DNA from: Clostridiaceae bacterium
GTDB taxonomy: Bacteria; Bacillota; Clostridia; Saccharofermentanales; DTU023
NCBI GenBank assembly: GCA_012839385.1
Contig: DUNL01000179.1
Location: 1-32,033 of the forward strand
Direction: 5' to 3'
Length of the DNA: 32,033 nt
This document shows positions 23,501-31,788 of the stretch, piece by piece. The translations under genes and the position numbers were made by a program. Below the pieces are notes generated by a model that worked only from the letters and a program-made list of their open reading frames with translations, was not told the DNA's origin and searched no databases. The number at the start of each line of letters is the position of its first letter. Within the stretch, counting starts at the first letter, position 1.

Positions 23501-24073
23501 CTATTTGAAGACTTTTACTCTTTCCGCGATGTCCACTTTCGCTTTTGGGTCCGGCTCACTACCGATGCCTCCAAAGGGCATCTGGGCCATGAGCTTATAA
23601 TGAGCGGGGATATTGAACATTGCTTTGACCTTATCATCTATAACAGGATTATAGTGTTGCAATGAGGCTCCAATATCCAGATCTCTGAGGGCGCTCCAGA
23701 CAGAGAACTGAAGCATCGCGCTGGCTTGCGCGGACCAACCGGCAAACTCCTCGGCGAAGCGGGGGAATTTATCTTGTACACCTTTGACAATCTCCTCATC
23801 GATAAAGAAAAGAATAGTTCCGGCTCCGGCTTTGAAGCTGTCAATTTTCTCGCGTTTGACCTTGCCTGCGAAAATATCATAGATCGTGTCCCAGAGTTGA
23901 TCCTGATACTCATTAAGAGCGATGACTACTTTGGAACTTTGCATATTATAGGCGTCGGGCACTAAGGAAACCACTTCTTTTACACATTCAATAACTTGAT
24001 CAGTGTCAACGGATAGTTCCTTATTTATATCGTAATAGCTGCGCCTCTTTCTGATTGATTCTCTAATTCCCAT
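23501..24073 (-). CDS. Nitroreductase family protein (Frm2/YdgI-like)
   Basis: 190 residues, the size of the compact nitroreductases related to yeast Frm2/Hbn1 and bacterial YdgI. FMN-dependent reduction of nitro compounds or lipid-related signals is the family activity. Motifs: RKRRSYYDI near residue 9, PDAYNMQSSKVVI (39-51), KAGAGTILFFID, FAGWSAQASAMLQFSVWSAL (about 109-128), GASLQHYNPVID and AQMPFGGIGSEPDPK. These match the Frm2-like group closely, including the short N-terminus and the missing long helix of classical NfsB. Start ATG 24073 has AAGGAGAG. The stretch before the SIMPL gene is under 210 bases, but no shared transcript is evident. Substrate unknown. Confidence 0.88.
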   Translation of the reverse strand: MGIRESIRKRRSYYDINKELSVDTDQVIECVKEVVSLVPDAYNMQSSKVVIALNEYQDQLWDTIYDIFAGKVKREKIDSFKAGAGTILFFIDEEIVKGVQDKFPRFAEEFAGWSAQASAMLQFSVWSALRDLDIGASLQHYNPVIDDKVKAMFNIPAHYKLMAQMPFGGIGSEPDPKAKVDIAERVKVFK

Positions 24074-24189
24074 GGGACTCTCCTTATTTGTCAGTATTAA
24101 AGCTGTATGAAAAATTCATCTTCCTACAACTGGCTTCAGTGTAGGGGAAAAGATTGTATGTTTTTGTAACATGAGAATCAGGGCAAAGC

Positions 24190-24215
24190 AAAAGCTGCTC
24201 CTCGGAGCAGCTTTT
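24190..24215 (-). terminator. Strong hairpin terminator closing the ABC-2 exporter operon
   Basis: Perfect 12-bp stem, AAAAGCTGCTCC and GGAGCAGCTTTT, with a two-base gap (effectively a CTCG-type loop). It lies 26 bases after the last stop on the minus strand. A/T runs flank it on both sides, so it could also work on the plus strand. Confidence 0.85.
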
Positions 24216-24240
24216 GGGGAGGGAAGTACGTTTACCGTAC

Positions 24241-25389
24241 TCAAGAAGAAGTCTGTATTCGCCATTGCTTTTGCTTCAAGCGATTCACTAAGAGAGCTAA
24301 GAAGAAAAAGCCGACAATGAATCCTACCTGTACCAAGAGATCAGGCAGGATATCCTTGAATTTGAAATCGGCTTCGAAAAAGGCATTGTTAATATTTATA
24401 AAATAATAGATTGGGTAGAACCGAGCGACAAAAAGGGAAAAATCCGGTAGCAATTCTCGGGGCACCATGGACCCGGAGATAAAGCCAAAGCCCAAGGAAA
24501 ATACATTGCCGATCGCCGCGAGGGCACTGTGCTTCTTAGTTAGGCTGAAGACAAAGTTAAAAATACTGATAATCGCTAAGCATAACAATGAAATATTAAG
24601 CACAAACAAGCCGATATTTCTCAGATAAAAATCCAGATTGGCATCGCCGGAAATAATCGGATACAGCATTACGGGCAATAATGAGACAACGATCAAGGTT
24701 AATTGCCCGAGCAACAATTCCCGTTGGAAAGAGATAGCGCTCTTACCTGAAACATTGTTTCTCATTTGCAGTTGCTCATCACCAAAATCCGCCATGACCA
24801 TCCCTACAGCCAGGAAAGTAAGCATAGAGCTAATATAGGCGGCGGAATTGAAATAGAACCGCAGATAGTTCTGATCTGCCTGGATCCCTTCTTCCAAGAA
24901 GCTAACCTCGGATTCCGACTTCAAGGCTGTCAGTACTTTGTCGGTGTCGAATTTGCCGTTCTCATATGTCGCTTTCGCGAACATCAAGAACTTCTGCGCT
25001 TGCAGCTCACCGAAGAAAGCATAAGCCGACTCACGGTTTTTAATAATGTCAATCGCTTCCTTGCCTTCTAGCACATTTCGCTCCAGATCCTCATAGATCT
25101 CCATAGTTACATAGTAGCGATTATTGAAAATACCACGTTTTAACTCTGTCTCATCCTCATCTACAACCGTGACTTTATTGCTTTCCTCCAGATAAGAGAT
25201 CAGGTCTCGGGATAACGGGGAATCGGAATGGTCAACCAGTCCTATGTTTAATGACACATCCTCAAAACTAAGAGTTTCCGTAACTTGACTGGAAATTAGG
25301 ATAGATATCGCTAGGAAAACACCGACGATAGCGATTATGATAAACTTCTTGCGCCAGGTTAGCTTCAGAAAAGCTTTATATACTATCAT
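24241..25389 (-). CDS. ABC-2 type transporter permease (second)
   Basis: 382 residues. One helix at about 15-35 (KFIIIAIVGVFLAISILI), then an extracellular domain of about 150 residues, then five or six helices in the C-terminal half, the layout of the NatB/YhaP-like ABC-2 permeases. The stretch GSMVPRELLPDFSLFVARFYPIYY is the typical ABC-2 motif before the last helices. It overlaps the preceding permease by 14 bases, showing a coupled operon, and likely forms the membrane heterodimer with it. The ATPase encoded upstream drives export. The substrate is unknown; systems of this kind move drugs, peptides, ions or lipids. Confidence 0.85.
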   Translation of the reverse strand: MIVYKAFLKLTWRKKFIIIAIVGVFLAISILISSQVTETLSFEDVSLNIGLVDHSDSPLSRDLISYLEESNKVTVVDEDETELKRGIFNNRYYVTMEIYEDLERNVLEGKEAIDIIKNRESAYAFFGELQAQKFLMFAKATYENGKFDTDKVLTALKSESEVSFLEEGIQADQNYLRFYFNSAAYISSMLTFLAVGMVMADFGDEQLQMRNNVSGKSAISFQRELLLGQLTLIVVSLLPVMLYPIISGDANLDFYLRNIGLFVLNISLLCLAIISIFNFVFSLTKKHSALAAIGNVFSLGFGFISGSMVPRELLPDFSLFVARFYPIYYFININNAFFEADFKFKDILPDLLVQVGFIVGFFFLALLVNRLKQKQWRIQTSS

Positions 25390-26434
25390 ATGTTTTCCTC
25401 CCTATCCAGATCATGGACAACACAAACAAGACCAATGAGAGCGCGATCAGTCTGAGCAAAGGTATGGCAATATCACCGGTGTCTAATCCCAGCACATTAA
25501 CGGATACCAGCGAATCGTTAACGATATTGACCGGATTATAGGCCGCCAGAACGGGAAGCTTATCTTCTATAAAGTGTTTGATAGTTGGGTTCATCATGCC
25601 TGTTAAGAAGGCCAGTGTCAGAGTGATAACCGTACCCAAGCCACTCTTCATCTCAGGTCCCATCTTGTTGGAGGTGGAAATAACAGCCCCCAGCGCCACT
25701 GAGAATATGCTGGCTCCCAAGAGAATTAATATTGACGGTCCCAAGTTGACAATAATCTTAACTCCCAAGACTAAATGGATGAAAACCAAAGCCAACGCGT
25801 TCGCCATAAGGCTAAAGATAAAGGAGACGAACGCGGAAGTGATTACGACGGTTAACTTATTCAGGGGAGAAACGCTGAGTCTGGCGCCCAGAGTGGAGAT
25901 ATTGGCCTGATAGAGTGAAAAGAGACTTACAGCGATATAGTAGCCGTAAATAGAGATCATGCCGACCAGGGTATACATATAGTAGTTAACACTGGTCATA
26001 TCAACCGTCTTATCCTGAGTGTAAACTACCTCAAAATCATATCGCTCCATCGGCAGCCGCATTTCCCGCATCTGGACTATCTGATCCATAATATTTTTGA
26101 CAATGCTGACATTGATGCCTGAATCTTTAATCAAAAGATCGCCGTCATCTTTTATATAAGCTACAATTTCTTTCTCTTTTAATAAATTTTCAACCTCGTC
26201 ACTGCTCGTTTCCTTAAGTTCCAGGACGTCAACAAAATTTAATATTTCATAATAAGGATTACTTTGCTCAATGCCGACATTGATTTTAGTCAGATCGTAA
26301 TTGTCCAGATCTTTGAAGGCCATGAAGAAAAATGCACTCAAGAGAATGGGAAAAGCTAGTAACCAAAAGACTACCGCTTTATCCCGTATCGTATCGATAA
26401 ACATATATTTTATGTTAACCCAGAGATTCTTCAT
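25376..26434 (-). CDS. ABC-2 type transporter permease (first)
   Basis: 352 residues. First helix at about 20-37 (AVVFWLLAFPILLSAFFFM), extracellular domain to about residue 160, then five or six helices, including LTLAFLTGMMNPTIKHFIEDKLPVLAAYNPVN, the ABC-2 family pattern where a G-M/P motif precedes a proline-rich turn. Starts ATG 26434, 144 bases after the ATPase stop, and overlaps the second permease. The pair differs enough to form a heterodimer. Confidence 0.85.
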   Translation of the reverse strand: MKNLWVNIKYMFIDTIRDKAVVFWLLAFPILLSAFFFMAFKDLDNYDLTKINVGIEQSNPYYEILNFVDVLELKETSSDEVENLLKEKEIVAYIKDDGDLLIKDSGINVSIVKNIMDQIVQMREMRLPMERYDFEVVYTQDKTVDMTSVNYYMYTLVGMISIYGYYIAVSLFSLYQANISTLGARLSVSPLNKLTVVITSAFVSFIFSLMANALALVFIHLVLGVKIIVNLGPSILILLGASIFSVALGAVISTSNKMGPEMKSGLGTVITLTLAFLTGMMNPTIKHFIEDKLPVLAAYNPVNIVNDSLVSVNVLGLDTGDIAIPLLRLIALSLVLFVLSMIWIGRKTYDSI

Positions 26435-26578
26435 TTATCATTGGCTCCTTAGTGCCGATATATAGTTACAAAGCTTTTGTCATTCTTTGTCTGCTTGGAC
26501 TCTATCTCGATTTAGTATTCCCCGCCGACCGAGCGGCTTATGCCTCTTTAGCCGGTGTCTATTTGCCCGTCTTATCTA

Positions 26579-27694
26579 TCAGTCTCTAAGCTCCTTACCG
26601 GTCAATTCAAAGAAAACGTCATTAAGTGAGGGCAGTTCGTTATAAACTTCCAGGAAGTCAATATTATTATTAGCGAAATAATCCAATAGCTGTTTCAAAT
26701 TAGAGTTTGATTTTTGAAAGCGGATCAGATATTTTCTGTCTGCCAATTTATTGATATCGAGAACATTTCCCATCGCGGTTATTCGCTCTTCAATATTCTC
26801 ATAGTCGTCGTCAAGAGTGACTGTCACCTTTTCTTTAACGGTAATACTATGCTTAAGCTCGTCTGAGGTACCACAGACCATGCTTTTACCTGAATCCATA
26901 ATTATTATGCGGTCGCATAGATACTCGGCTTCTTCCAGATAATGGGTAGTGTAAACGATAGTTGAGCCGTTATCGCGCAGTTTCTTTACATTGTCGAGGA
27001 GGAACTGTCTACTCTGAGCATCAACAGCCACTGTAGGCTCATCCAAGAAAATCAGCTCCGGTTTATGCGCGATACCGCAGGCCACATTGAGTCTTCTTTT
27101 GAGACCTCCGGACAGTTGCTTGGGTAGAAATTTTTTGTATTTGGCGATATCTACTATCTCAATCGCGGTCTCCACATATTCTTTTCTTTTTTCTTTGTCA
27201 TCAATATAGAGTCCACAAAAATAGTCAATATTTTGGTAGACGCTAAGATTGTCAAAAAAGGCCAACTCCTGAGGCACAATACCGATTCTGGCTTTCAAAT
27301 CATAGCGTCCGGGATTTAACTCTTCACCAAATACCTTTATACTGCCGCTTTCATATTTGAGCAATGATAAAATCGTGTTGATAACAGTGGTCTTACCGGA
27401 GCCGTTTGGCCCTAATAAACCTAGGATTTCTCCCTTCTGTACATGGAGATCGAAATCATCAACCGCGACCAGATCGCCATATTTCTTGGTAAGATTTCTG
27501 ACCTCTATGATTAAATTCTCTGCCATCATGGTAATGATGTCCTCCTCTAACTGCGGTAGATACGGTTCAATATTTCTCAGTTTACGATCCCGGTAATCGC
27601 GACGGTTTTTCATTGCTTTCCGGGCCTTTCTTTCCATTATATTTTCTCCGGCGCCGGCTTCATCGCTATCTAAGTGATCTATGATATCAGTCAC
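26579..27694 (-). CDS. ABC-2 exporter ATPase with N-terminal extension
   Basis: Nucleotide-binding subunit of the exporter. Walker A is GLLGPNGSGKTT, the signature is LSGGLKRRL and Walker B is LIFLDEP with the switch His in TTHYLEE, all intact. The C-terminal 60 residues (YLIRFQKSN...) follow the DrrA/CcmA-like pattern. The frame opens at a GTG (27694), adding about 55 residues rich in K, R and D before the usual start of the domain (IIEVRNLTKKYG). Alternative starts are ATG 27637, with GGAGAAAA upstream, and ATG 27529, behind AGGAGG. A -10 TATAAT ends at 27712, so the transcript begins near 27704. The extension reads as genuine coding sequence, but the true start is open. Confidence 0.87.
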   Translation of the reverse strand: MTDIIDHLDSDEAGAGENIMERKARKAMKNRRDYRDRKLRNIEPYLPQLEEDIITMMAENLIIEVRNLTKKYGDLVAVDDFDLHVQKGEILGLLGPNGSGKTTVINTILSLLKYESGSIKVFGEELNPGRYDLKARIGIVPQELAFFDNLSVYQNIDYFCGLYIDDKEKRKEYVETAIEIVDIAKYKKFLPKQLSGGLKRRLNVACGIAHKPELIFLDEPTVAVDAQSRQFLLDNVKKLRDNGSTIVYTTHYLEEAEYLCDRIIIMDSGKSMVCGTSDELKHSITVKEKVTVTLDDDYENIEERITAMGNVLDINKLADRKYLIRFQKSNSNLKQLLDYFANNNIDFLEVYNELPSLNDVFFELTGKELRD

Positions 27695-27711
27695 TTTAAA
27701 AGACCTTATAC

Positions 27712-27717
27712 ATTATA
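27712..27717 (-). promoter_or_regulatory. -10 box of the ABC-2 exporter operon
   Basis: Minus-strand TATAAT in CTATAATGTATAAGG. No convincing -35 lies 16-18 bases upstream (TTTTAA at best). Predicted start near 27704, only about ten bases before the GTG start at 27694. Confidence 0.55.
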
Positions 27718-27996
27718 GCAACCGGCGGGTTAAATTAAAATTGGCACTGTGTTTCAACTGTAAAGTGTAGGTAAATTATAAATCCGCAAACTTAACGTCA
27801 TTTTAACACTCTTAGTATTAGAGTTTTGTTGATGATCCGGTATACAGAGCGCCGGGAATAAGAATCTGCCTGTGATATACTCAAGTTTAAGTCGCTATCA
27901 AATTATTGAGTTTGCTCTCAATACTTTTATTTTTGGTGTCTTGATACTGACATAGTAAAATAGAATTATCTTGATTAGATTGTGAGAATTATTGAT

Positions 27997-28536
27997 ATGA
28001 GATTATTCATCGCTGCATCACTAGCTCCTGAACATCTGGATGTTCTCCAGCGGGCTCAAAATATTTTAGCCGCTAATTGCTCCGGCTTGTCCTTGACAAA
28101 GCCGGAAAATTTGCACTTGACATTGCACTTTATCGGCGAGGTCACCAAGGAAGAAGTTCTGCTCTTGCAGGAAGTGATGATGAGAGCGCGCTTCCCGGTT
28201 TGGGATAAACTTACCGCGTCAATCACAGGTTATGGGACACTGAGACGTAATGACGGAGATCTGATTTATGCTAAATTAGATGCCAGTGAGGCTTGGTTGA
28301 CAGTGTTGGAGCAAATCAATGACGGCCTTAAGAAGAATAATTTTCCGGTGGCGAAGCGTAATTGGAAGCCTCATGTTACTTTGGCTCGGCGAGCGCGACT
28401 GGATGTGCCGCTCGGCGACTTGGTATCTGAATTACCTCTTAGCTCGGAGCAAATCAAGCTACCCAGCGTCAATCTCTTTAAGAGCGAATTTACTCCTCAG
28501 GGTATGCTGTATACATCTATCTTGAGAAGATCATAG
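27997..28536 (+). CDS. thpR: RNA 2',3'-cyclic phosphodiesterase ThpR (2'-5' RNA ligase family)
   Basis: 179 residues from ATG 27997; a GTG at 27982 would add five. Two-histidine (2H) phosphoesterase that hydrolyses 2',3'-cyclic phosphates on RNA ends and was first described as a 2'-5' RNA ligase. Both signature motifs are present: HLTLHF (H40) and PHVTLAR (H126), at the usual spacing, with MRLFIAASL as the classic first strand. The C-terminal LFKSEFTPQGMLYT is typical. It is followed 156 bases later by an RtcB-type RNA ligase, so the two may form an RNA end-processing unit. Ribosome site is weak (GTGAGAATT). Confidence 0.92.
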   Translation: MRLFIAASLAPEHLDVLQRAQNILAANCSGLSLTKPENLHLTLHFIGEVTKEEVLLLQEVMMRARFPVWDKLTASITGYGTLRRNDGDLIYAKLDASEAWLTVLEQINDGLKKNNFPVAKRNWKPHVTLARRARLDVPLGDLVSELPLSSEQIKLPSVNLFKSEFTPQGMLYTSILRRS

Positions 28537-28692
28537 CTCTTGTGATTATCAAATTCTAACGTTACTGTTTGCCAAGGCCTTCTTTGCTAGAATATCCTTA
28601 CAGAGTTAAGGCGTAACTATTGCTATGGATAGCTTAGGCAGATAGTTATTAGGGGCTCCGACAGAAGCTCTTAATATCAGAAGGTTCAAAAA

Positions 28693-29808
28693 GTGATATT
28701 GGTATCAGGGAAATATAATACGGCTAAGGTGTTCACAAGAGATCTGGAACCAACTGCTCGTAAGCAGATTCAGACCCTTGTGGACCAGCCTTTTGTGGCA
28801 GGAAGTAAAATTCGCGTTATGCCCGATGTCCATGCCGGAGCCGGTAGCACGATTGGCACAACTATGACCATCAAGGATTATGTCGTGCCGAATCTGGTCG
28901 GCGTAGATATCGGTTGCGGTATGCTGACGACCAAAATTGAAGAAGATAGTATTGATTGTCAGCGACTGGATCGCCTCATCTACGCAAAGATTCCTTCCGG
29001 TTACGATATTCGTAAGAAACCACATGCCTTTTTAGACAGGGTTGACATTGACTCGCTCCACTGCCGTCAAGGTGGTAAAAATGACAAGCGCTTAAAGCTG
29101 GATCGCGCTCGCTTGTCATTGGGTACACTCGGCGGCGGCAACCACTTTATCGAAGTAAATCGCGCTGAGGACGAACAACTATATCTGGTTATTCATTCCG
29201 GCTCAAGGCATTTGGGTCTTCAGGTCGCCCTGCACTACCAGCGTCAGGCAGCTAAAATGCAACCACATATGCCACGAGATCTGGCCTATCTGGAGGGTCG
29301 GCCTCTGCGAGAATATCTGCATGATATGAAAATTATGCAAGAATACGCCGTTCAGAACAGAAAGGCGATGGCTGAGATTATCATCGGCGGTATGGGCTGG
29401 CGAACGGGCGAAAGATTTACCACAATACACAACTATATTGATCTGGAAACGATGATACTGCGCAAGGGCGCGATCTCCGCTCAAAAGGGTGAAAAAATGC
29501 TTATCCCTTTGAATATGAGAGATGGCTCACTTATCTGTATGGGCAAAGGCAATAAAGATTGGAACTGGTCAGCCCCGCATGGAGCCGGTCGCGTAATGTC
29601 GAGAAGGGAAGCCAAGCGTGTATTATCTCTACAGGATTTTAGGAAGAGTATGGACGGGATCTTCTCTACCTCTGTACGCAAGGATACGCTTGATGAGGCT
29701 CCGATGGCCTACAAGACTGAGGCGGTCTTGCAGGAGTACTTACACGAAACCGCTGACATCCTGTCACACTTGCGCCCAATATATAATTTCAAGGCCAGCG
29801 GTGACTAG
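28693..29808 (+). CDS. rtcB: RtcB family RNA ligase
   Basis: 371 residues from GTG 28693, preceded by AAGG; shorter than E. coli RtcB (408) but typical of the second bacterial subtype. RtcB joins RNA 2',3'-cyclic phosphate or 3'-phosphate ends to 5'-OH ends using GTP and Mn2+. Motifs: MPDVHAGAGSTIG (43-55), VGVDIGCGM (69-77, with the metal Asp and Cys), LGGGNHFIEV (146-155, metal His), VIHSGSRHLG (166-175), and NWSAPHGAGRVMSR (291-304) with the guanylated His H296. All catalytic residues are present, so it should be active. No archease gene is in the window. The pairing with ThpR is its main context clue; which RNA it repairs is unknown. Confidence 0.92.
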   Translation: MILVSGKYNTAKVFTRDLEPTARKQIQTLVDQPFVAGSKIRVMPDVHAGAGSTIGTTMTIKDYVVPNLVGVDIGCGMLTTKIEEDSIDCQRLDRLIYAKIPSGYDIRKKPHAFLDRVDIDSLHCRQGGKNDKRLKLDRARLSLGTLGGGNHFIEVNRAEDEQLYLVIHSGSRHLGLQVALHYQRQAAKMQPHMPRDLAYLEGRPLREYLHDMKIMQEYAVQNRKAMAEIIIGGMGWRTGERFTTIHNYIDLETMILRKGAISAQKGEKMLIPLNMRDGSLICMGKGNKDWNWSAPHGAGRVMSRREAKRVLSLQDFRKSMDGIFSTSVRKDTLDEAPMAYKTEAVLQEYLHETADILSHLRPIYNFKASGD

Positions 29809-29886
29809 TTGAACCCGCTTACTTTCCAGTATTAATTCGTTTTTTACATTTTAAGGTGAAAGCTATCCGGCAAAAGGGTATACTAT

Positions 29887-29913
29887 TTGAAATACCGTAA
29901 TAACGGCTACAAT
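29887..29913 (+). promoter_or_regulatory. Candidate promoter of the EamA transporter gene
   Basis: TTGAAA (29887-29892) and TACAAT (29908-29913) with a short 15-base spacer, about 40 bases before the start at 29956. Confidence 0.35.
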
Positions 29914-29955
29914 TAAATATTTGGCGTATATCTTACCGCTAAGGGAGATGGTCTT

Positions 29956-30888
29956 ATGAAGAGGAATGAGAAAACTAATTCTAAAACTAATCTCTGGGTG
30001 CTGATAGCCATACTCTGTACAGCGCTCTGGGGTAGCGCTTCTCCCGCGATCAAACTCGGCTATGATTTTTTTCAACTGGAATCTACTAATGTCTACGGTA
30101 TCTTGCTTTTTGCCGGAATTCGTTTCTTCGGTAGCGGTTTCCTGGCTCTGATTTTAAGTCGATTAATCACGGGAAAGAAACCACGCCTCTACAAAGGTTT
30201 AACAGTACCGATTGTAGCTTTAGCCCTCACCCAGACTATCGCTCAGTACTACTTTTTCTATATGGCCTTGACGATAGTTACCGGTTCAACTGCCGCTTTG
30301 ATTAGTTCAACAGGCACCTTTTTCGCTGTTATTTTTGCTGTCATTATCGGTATTGAAGTACTGACCGCGAGGAAAATAATCGGTATTTTGTTAGGTATGC
30401 TCGGAATCGTTGTCCTCAATCTGGGACCCGATTTAGAACTGATTTTCCGCTGGAACGGCGAGCTCTTCGTGCTCCTGTCGGCAGGTTGCTACGCTCTGGC
30501 CAATATTCTGGTTAAACGCTTCAGCAAGGATCATGAACCCATCGCCCTCACCGGTTACCAATTTATTCTCGGTGGCGCGATAATTTCCTTGATCGGATAT
30601 CTTGGTGGGGGACGGCTCATCTGGCCCGGTTTCGGTAAAAGTCTGATTCTCCTCCACTTGATGATAGTTTCTTCAGTCGCTTATGGTCTCTGGAATATGT
30701 TATTGCAGAGGCATGATGTCTCGAAAGTCGTTATTTTCCATACCCTAACTCCTGTCTTCGGCGCACTCTTTTCTTGGATCATATTGGCTGAAGATATCTG
30801 GCGTTGGCAGATCCTAGTGGCGATGCTATTAATCGCTCTCGGTATTATGCTTATCAATTGGAAGCGACAAAACGAAGCTGACAATTAA
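29956..30888 (+). CDS. EamA/DMT family transporter
   Basis: 310 residues with ten hydrophobic helices arranged as two repeats of five, the EamA (drug/metabolite transporter) fold. The first repeat opens with WVLIAILCTALWGSASPAIKLGYDFF, with the usual tryptophan-glycine-serine motif at the end of helix 1; the second starts near LFVLLSAGCYALANILVKRFS. Typical roles are export of amino acids, sugars or other small metabolites. Start ATG 29956 has GGGAGATGG upstream. It is convergent with the following gene. Substrate cannot be assigned. Confidence 0.9.
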   Translation: MKRNEKTNSKTNLWVLIAILCTALWGSASPAIKLGYDFFQLESTNVYGILLFAGIRFFGSGFLALILSRLITGKKPRLYKGLTVPIVALALTQTIAQYYFFYMALTIVTGSTAALISSTGTFFAVIFAVIIGIEVLTARKIIGILLGMLGIVVLNLGPDLELIFRWNGELFVLLSAGCYALANILVKRFSKDHEPIALTGYQFILGGAIISLIGYLGGGRLIWPGFGKSLILLHLMIVSSVAYGLWNMLLQRHDVSKVVIFHTLTPVFGALFSWIILAEDIWRWQILVAMLLIALGIMLINWKRQNEADN

Positions 30889-30901
30889 AAACTCGTTTTT
30901 T
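30869..30901 (+). terminator. Possible terminator between convergent EamA and cyclotransferase genes
   Basis: AAAACGA (30869-30875) can pair with TCGTTTT (30893-30899), followed by more T. The stem overlaps the EamA stop codon and has a long loop, so strength is doubtful. The gap between the two convergent stop codons is only 17 bases. Confidence 0.4.
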
Positions 30902-30905
30902 AACT

Positions 30906-31490
30906 TCACCAAATATAATCAAAGCCCCAGCGATGATAGGAGTCTTTAATATTGTCAACATATGCTGCGGCGGCTGTCCCCAAAGGCCGGTCTTCAGGAA
31001 GGCGGTAATAATAGCCCGTAAACTCTTTTGAGCCGAAATAGGCCTTCCCTGTTAACCTGTGATAACCTCCCACTTCACCTAGCCGTTCGTAGCGATCAAG
31101 CGCTCGCAAATCTTCTTGGCTTACTACCCAGACTACTACTGGCACAAAACTCCCTGTCTCCGGATCAATTGAAGCATACGGAGCCGTAACGCAGTGTCGG
31201 TAAGTTAACTTATAATCTTTGATAAAAGCCGGGCCGACTAGTCGACTATTCGCGCAACGTTCCTGCATTTGTGTCTCATCCATATTGCTACCGTAGGCGA
31301 AGTAGAGCGATTCGCCTTGGTCCAGATGGTAAGTCTTGTACTCAACAAAGTACTTATCCAGTAGCTCTATCGCTATATTTCTGATTTCAAGCTCTTGTCG
31401 CGATATGATCTGCAAATTTTGCAAATTGAAAAGATTGCCGGGTACTCTTTGCCAGCTAGCCGCTGTCTGTCGGATCTCTTTCGCCACCAT
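30906..31490 (-). CDS. Gamma-glutamylcyclotransferase-like (AIG2/GGCT fold) protein
   Basis: 194 residues from ATG 31490, which follows AAGGAG; an in-frame extension to 31637 has no ribosome site and an unlikely composition. The GGCT fold begins at LYFAYGSNMDETQMQERC (62-79, the Y-G-S-N substrate loop), continues with GPAFIKDYKLTYR and VPVVVWVVSQEDLRALDRYE, where family members have the L-D-x-x-E/Y-E pattern, and ends GYYYRLP. A helical N-terminal segment of about 55 residues precedes the domain. Members cleave gamma-glutamyl amines or glutathione-related compounds to 5-oxoproline, though many are uncharacterised. Orientation convergent with the EamA gene. Confidence 0.85.
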   Translation of the reverse strand: MVAKEIRQTAASWQRVPGNLFNLQNLQIISRQELEIRNIAIELLDKYFVEYKTYHLDQGESLYFAYGSNMDETQMQERCANSRLVGPAFIKDYKLTYRHCVTAPYASIDPETGSFVPVVVWVVSQEDLRALDRYERLGEVGGYHRLTGKAYFGSKEFTGYYYRLPEDRPLGTAAAAYVDNIKDSYHRWGFDYIW

Positions 31491-31788
31491 ATTCAAAGCT
31501 CTCCTTTTTATTACGCATTTTACAACATGGCTTAAATCTAGCCTGAAGAAAAGGAGATGTCCAGTAGATAAGCTTATTTTGTCACCATAAAAGTCAAATA
31601 GAATGTAACAGGACATAACATATATTCCAGATTTCACTTACCCATTTTTTACTTTTGGCTATCTACGGAGGACTAATCCTCTTGTATTGAAAGCTGTTTT
31701 GCTTTATTGTTAAACCATGACAAAGAATTGATAACACGACTTCAGATCGCATAGGGAAGCCGACTTCAATGATCAGAAGAGGTGAAAT

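Noticed and set aside
28705-29681. Minus-strand frames opposite rtcB
   Set aside because: Antisense shadows; the plus-strand frame has all RtcB motifs.
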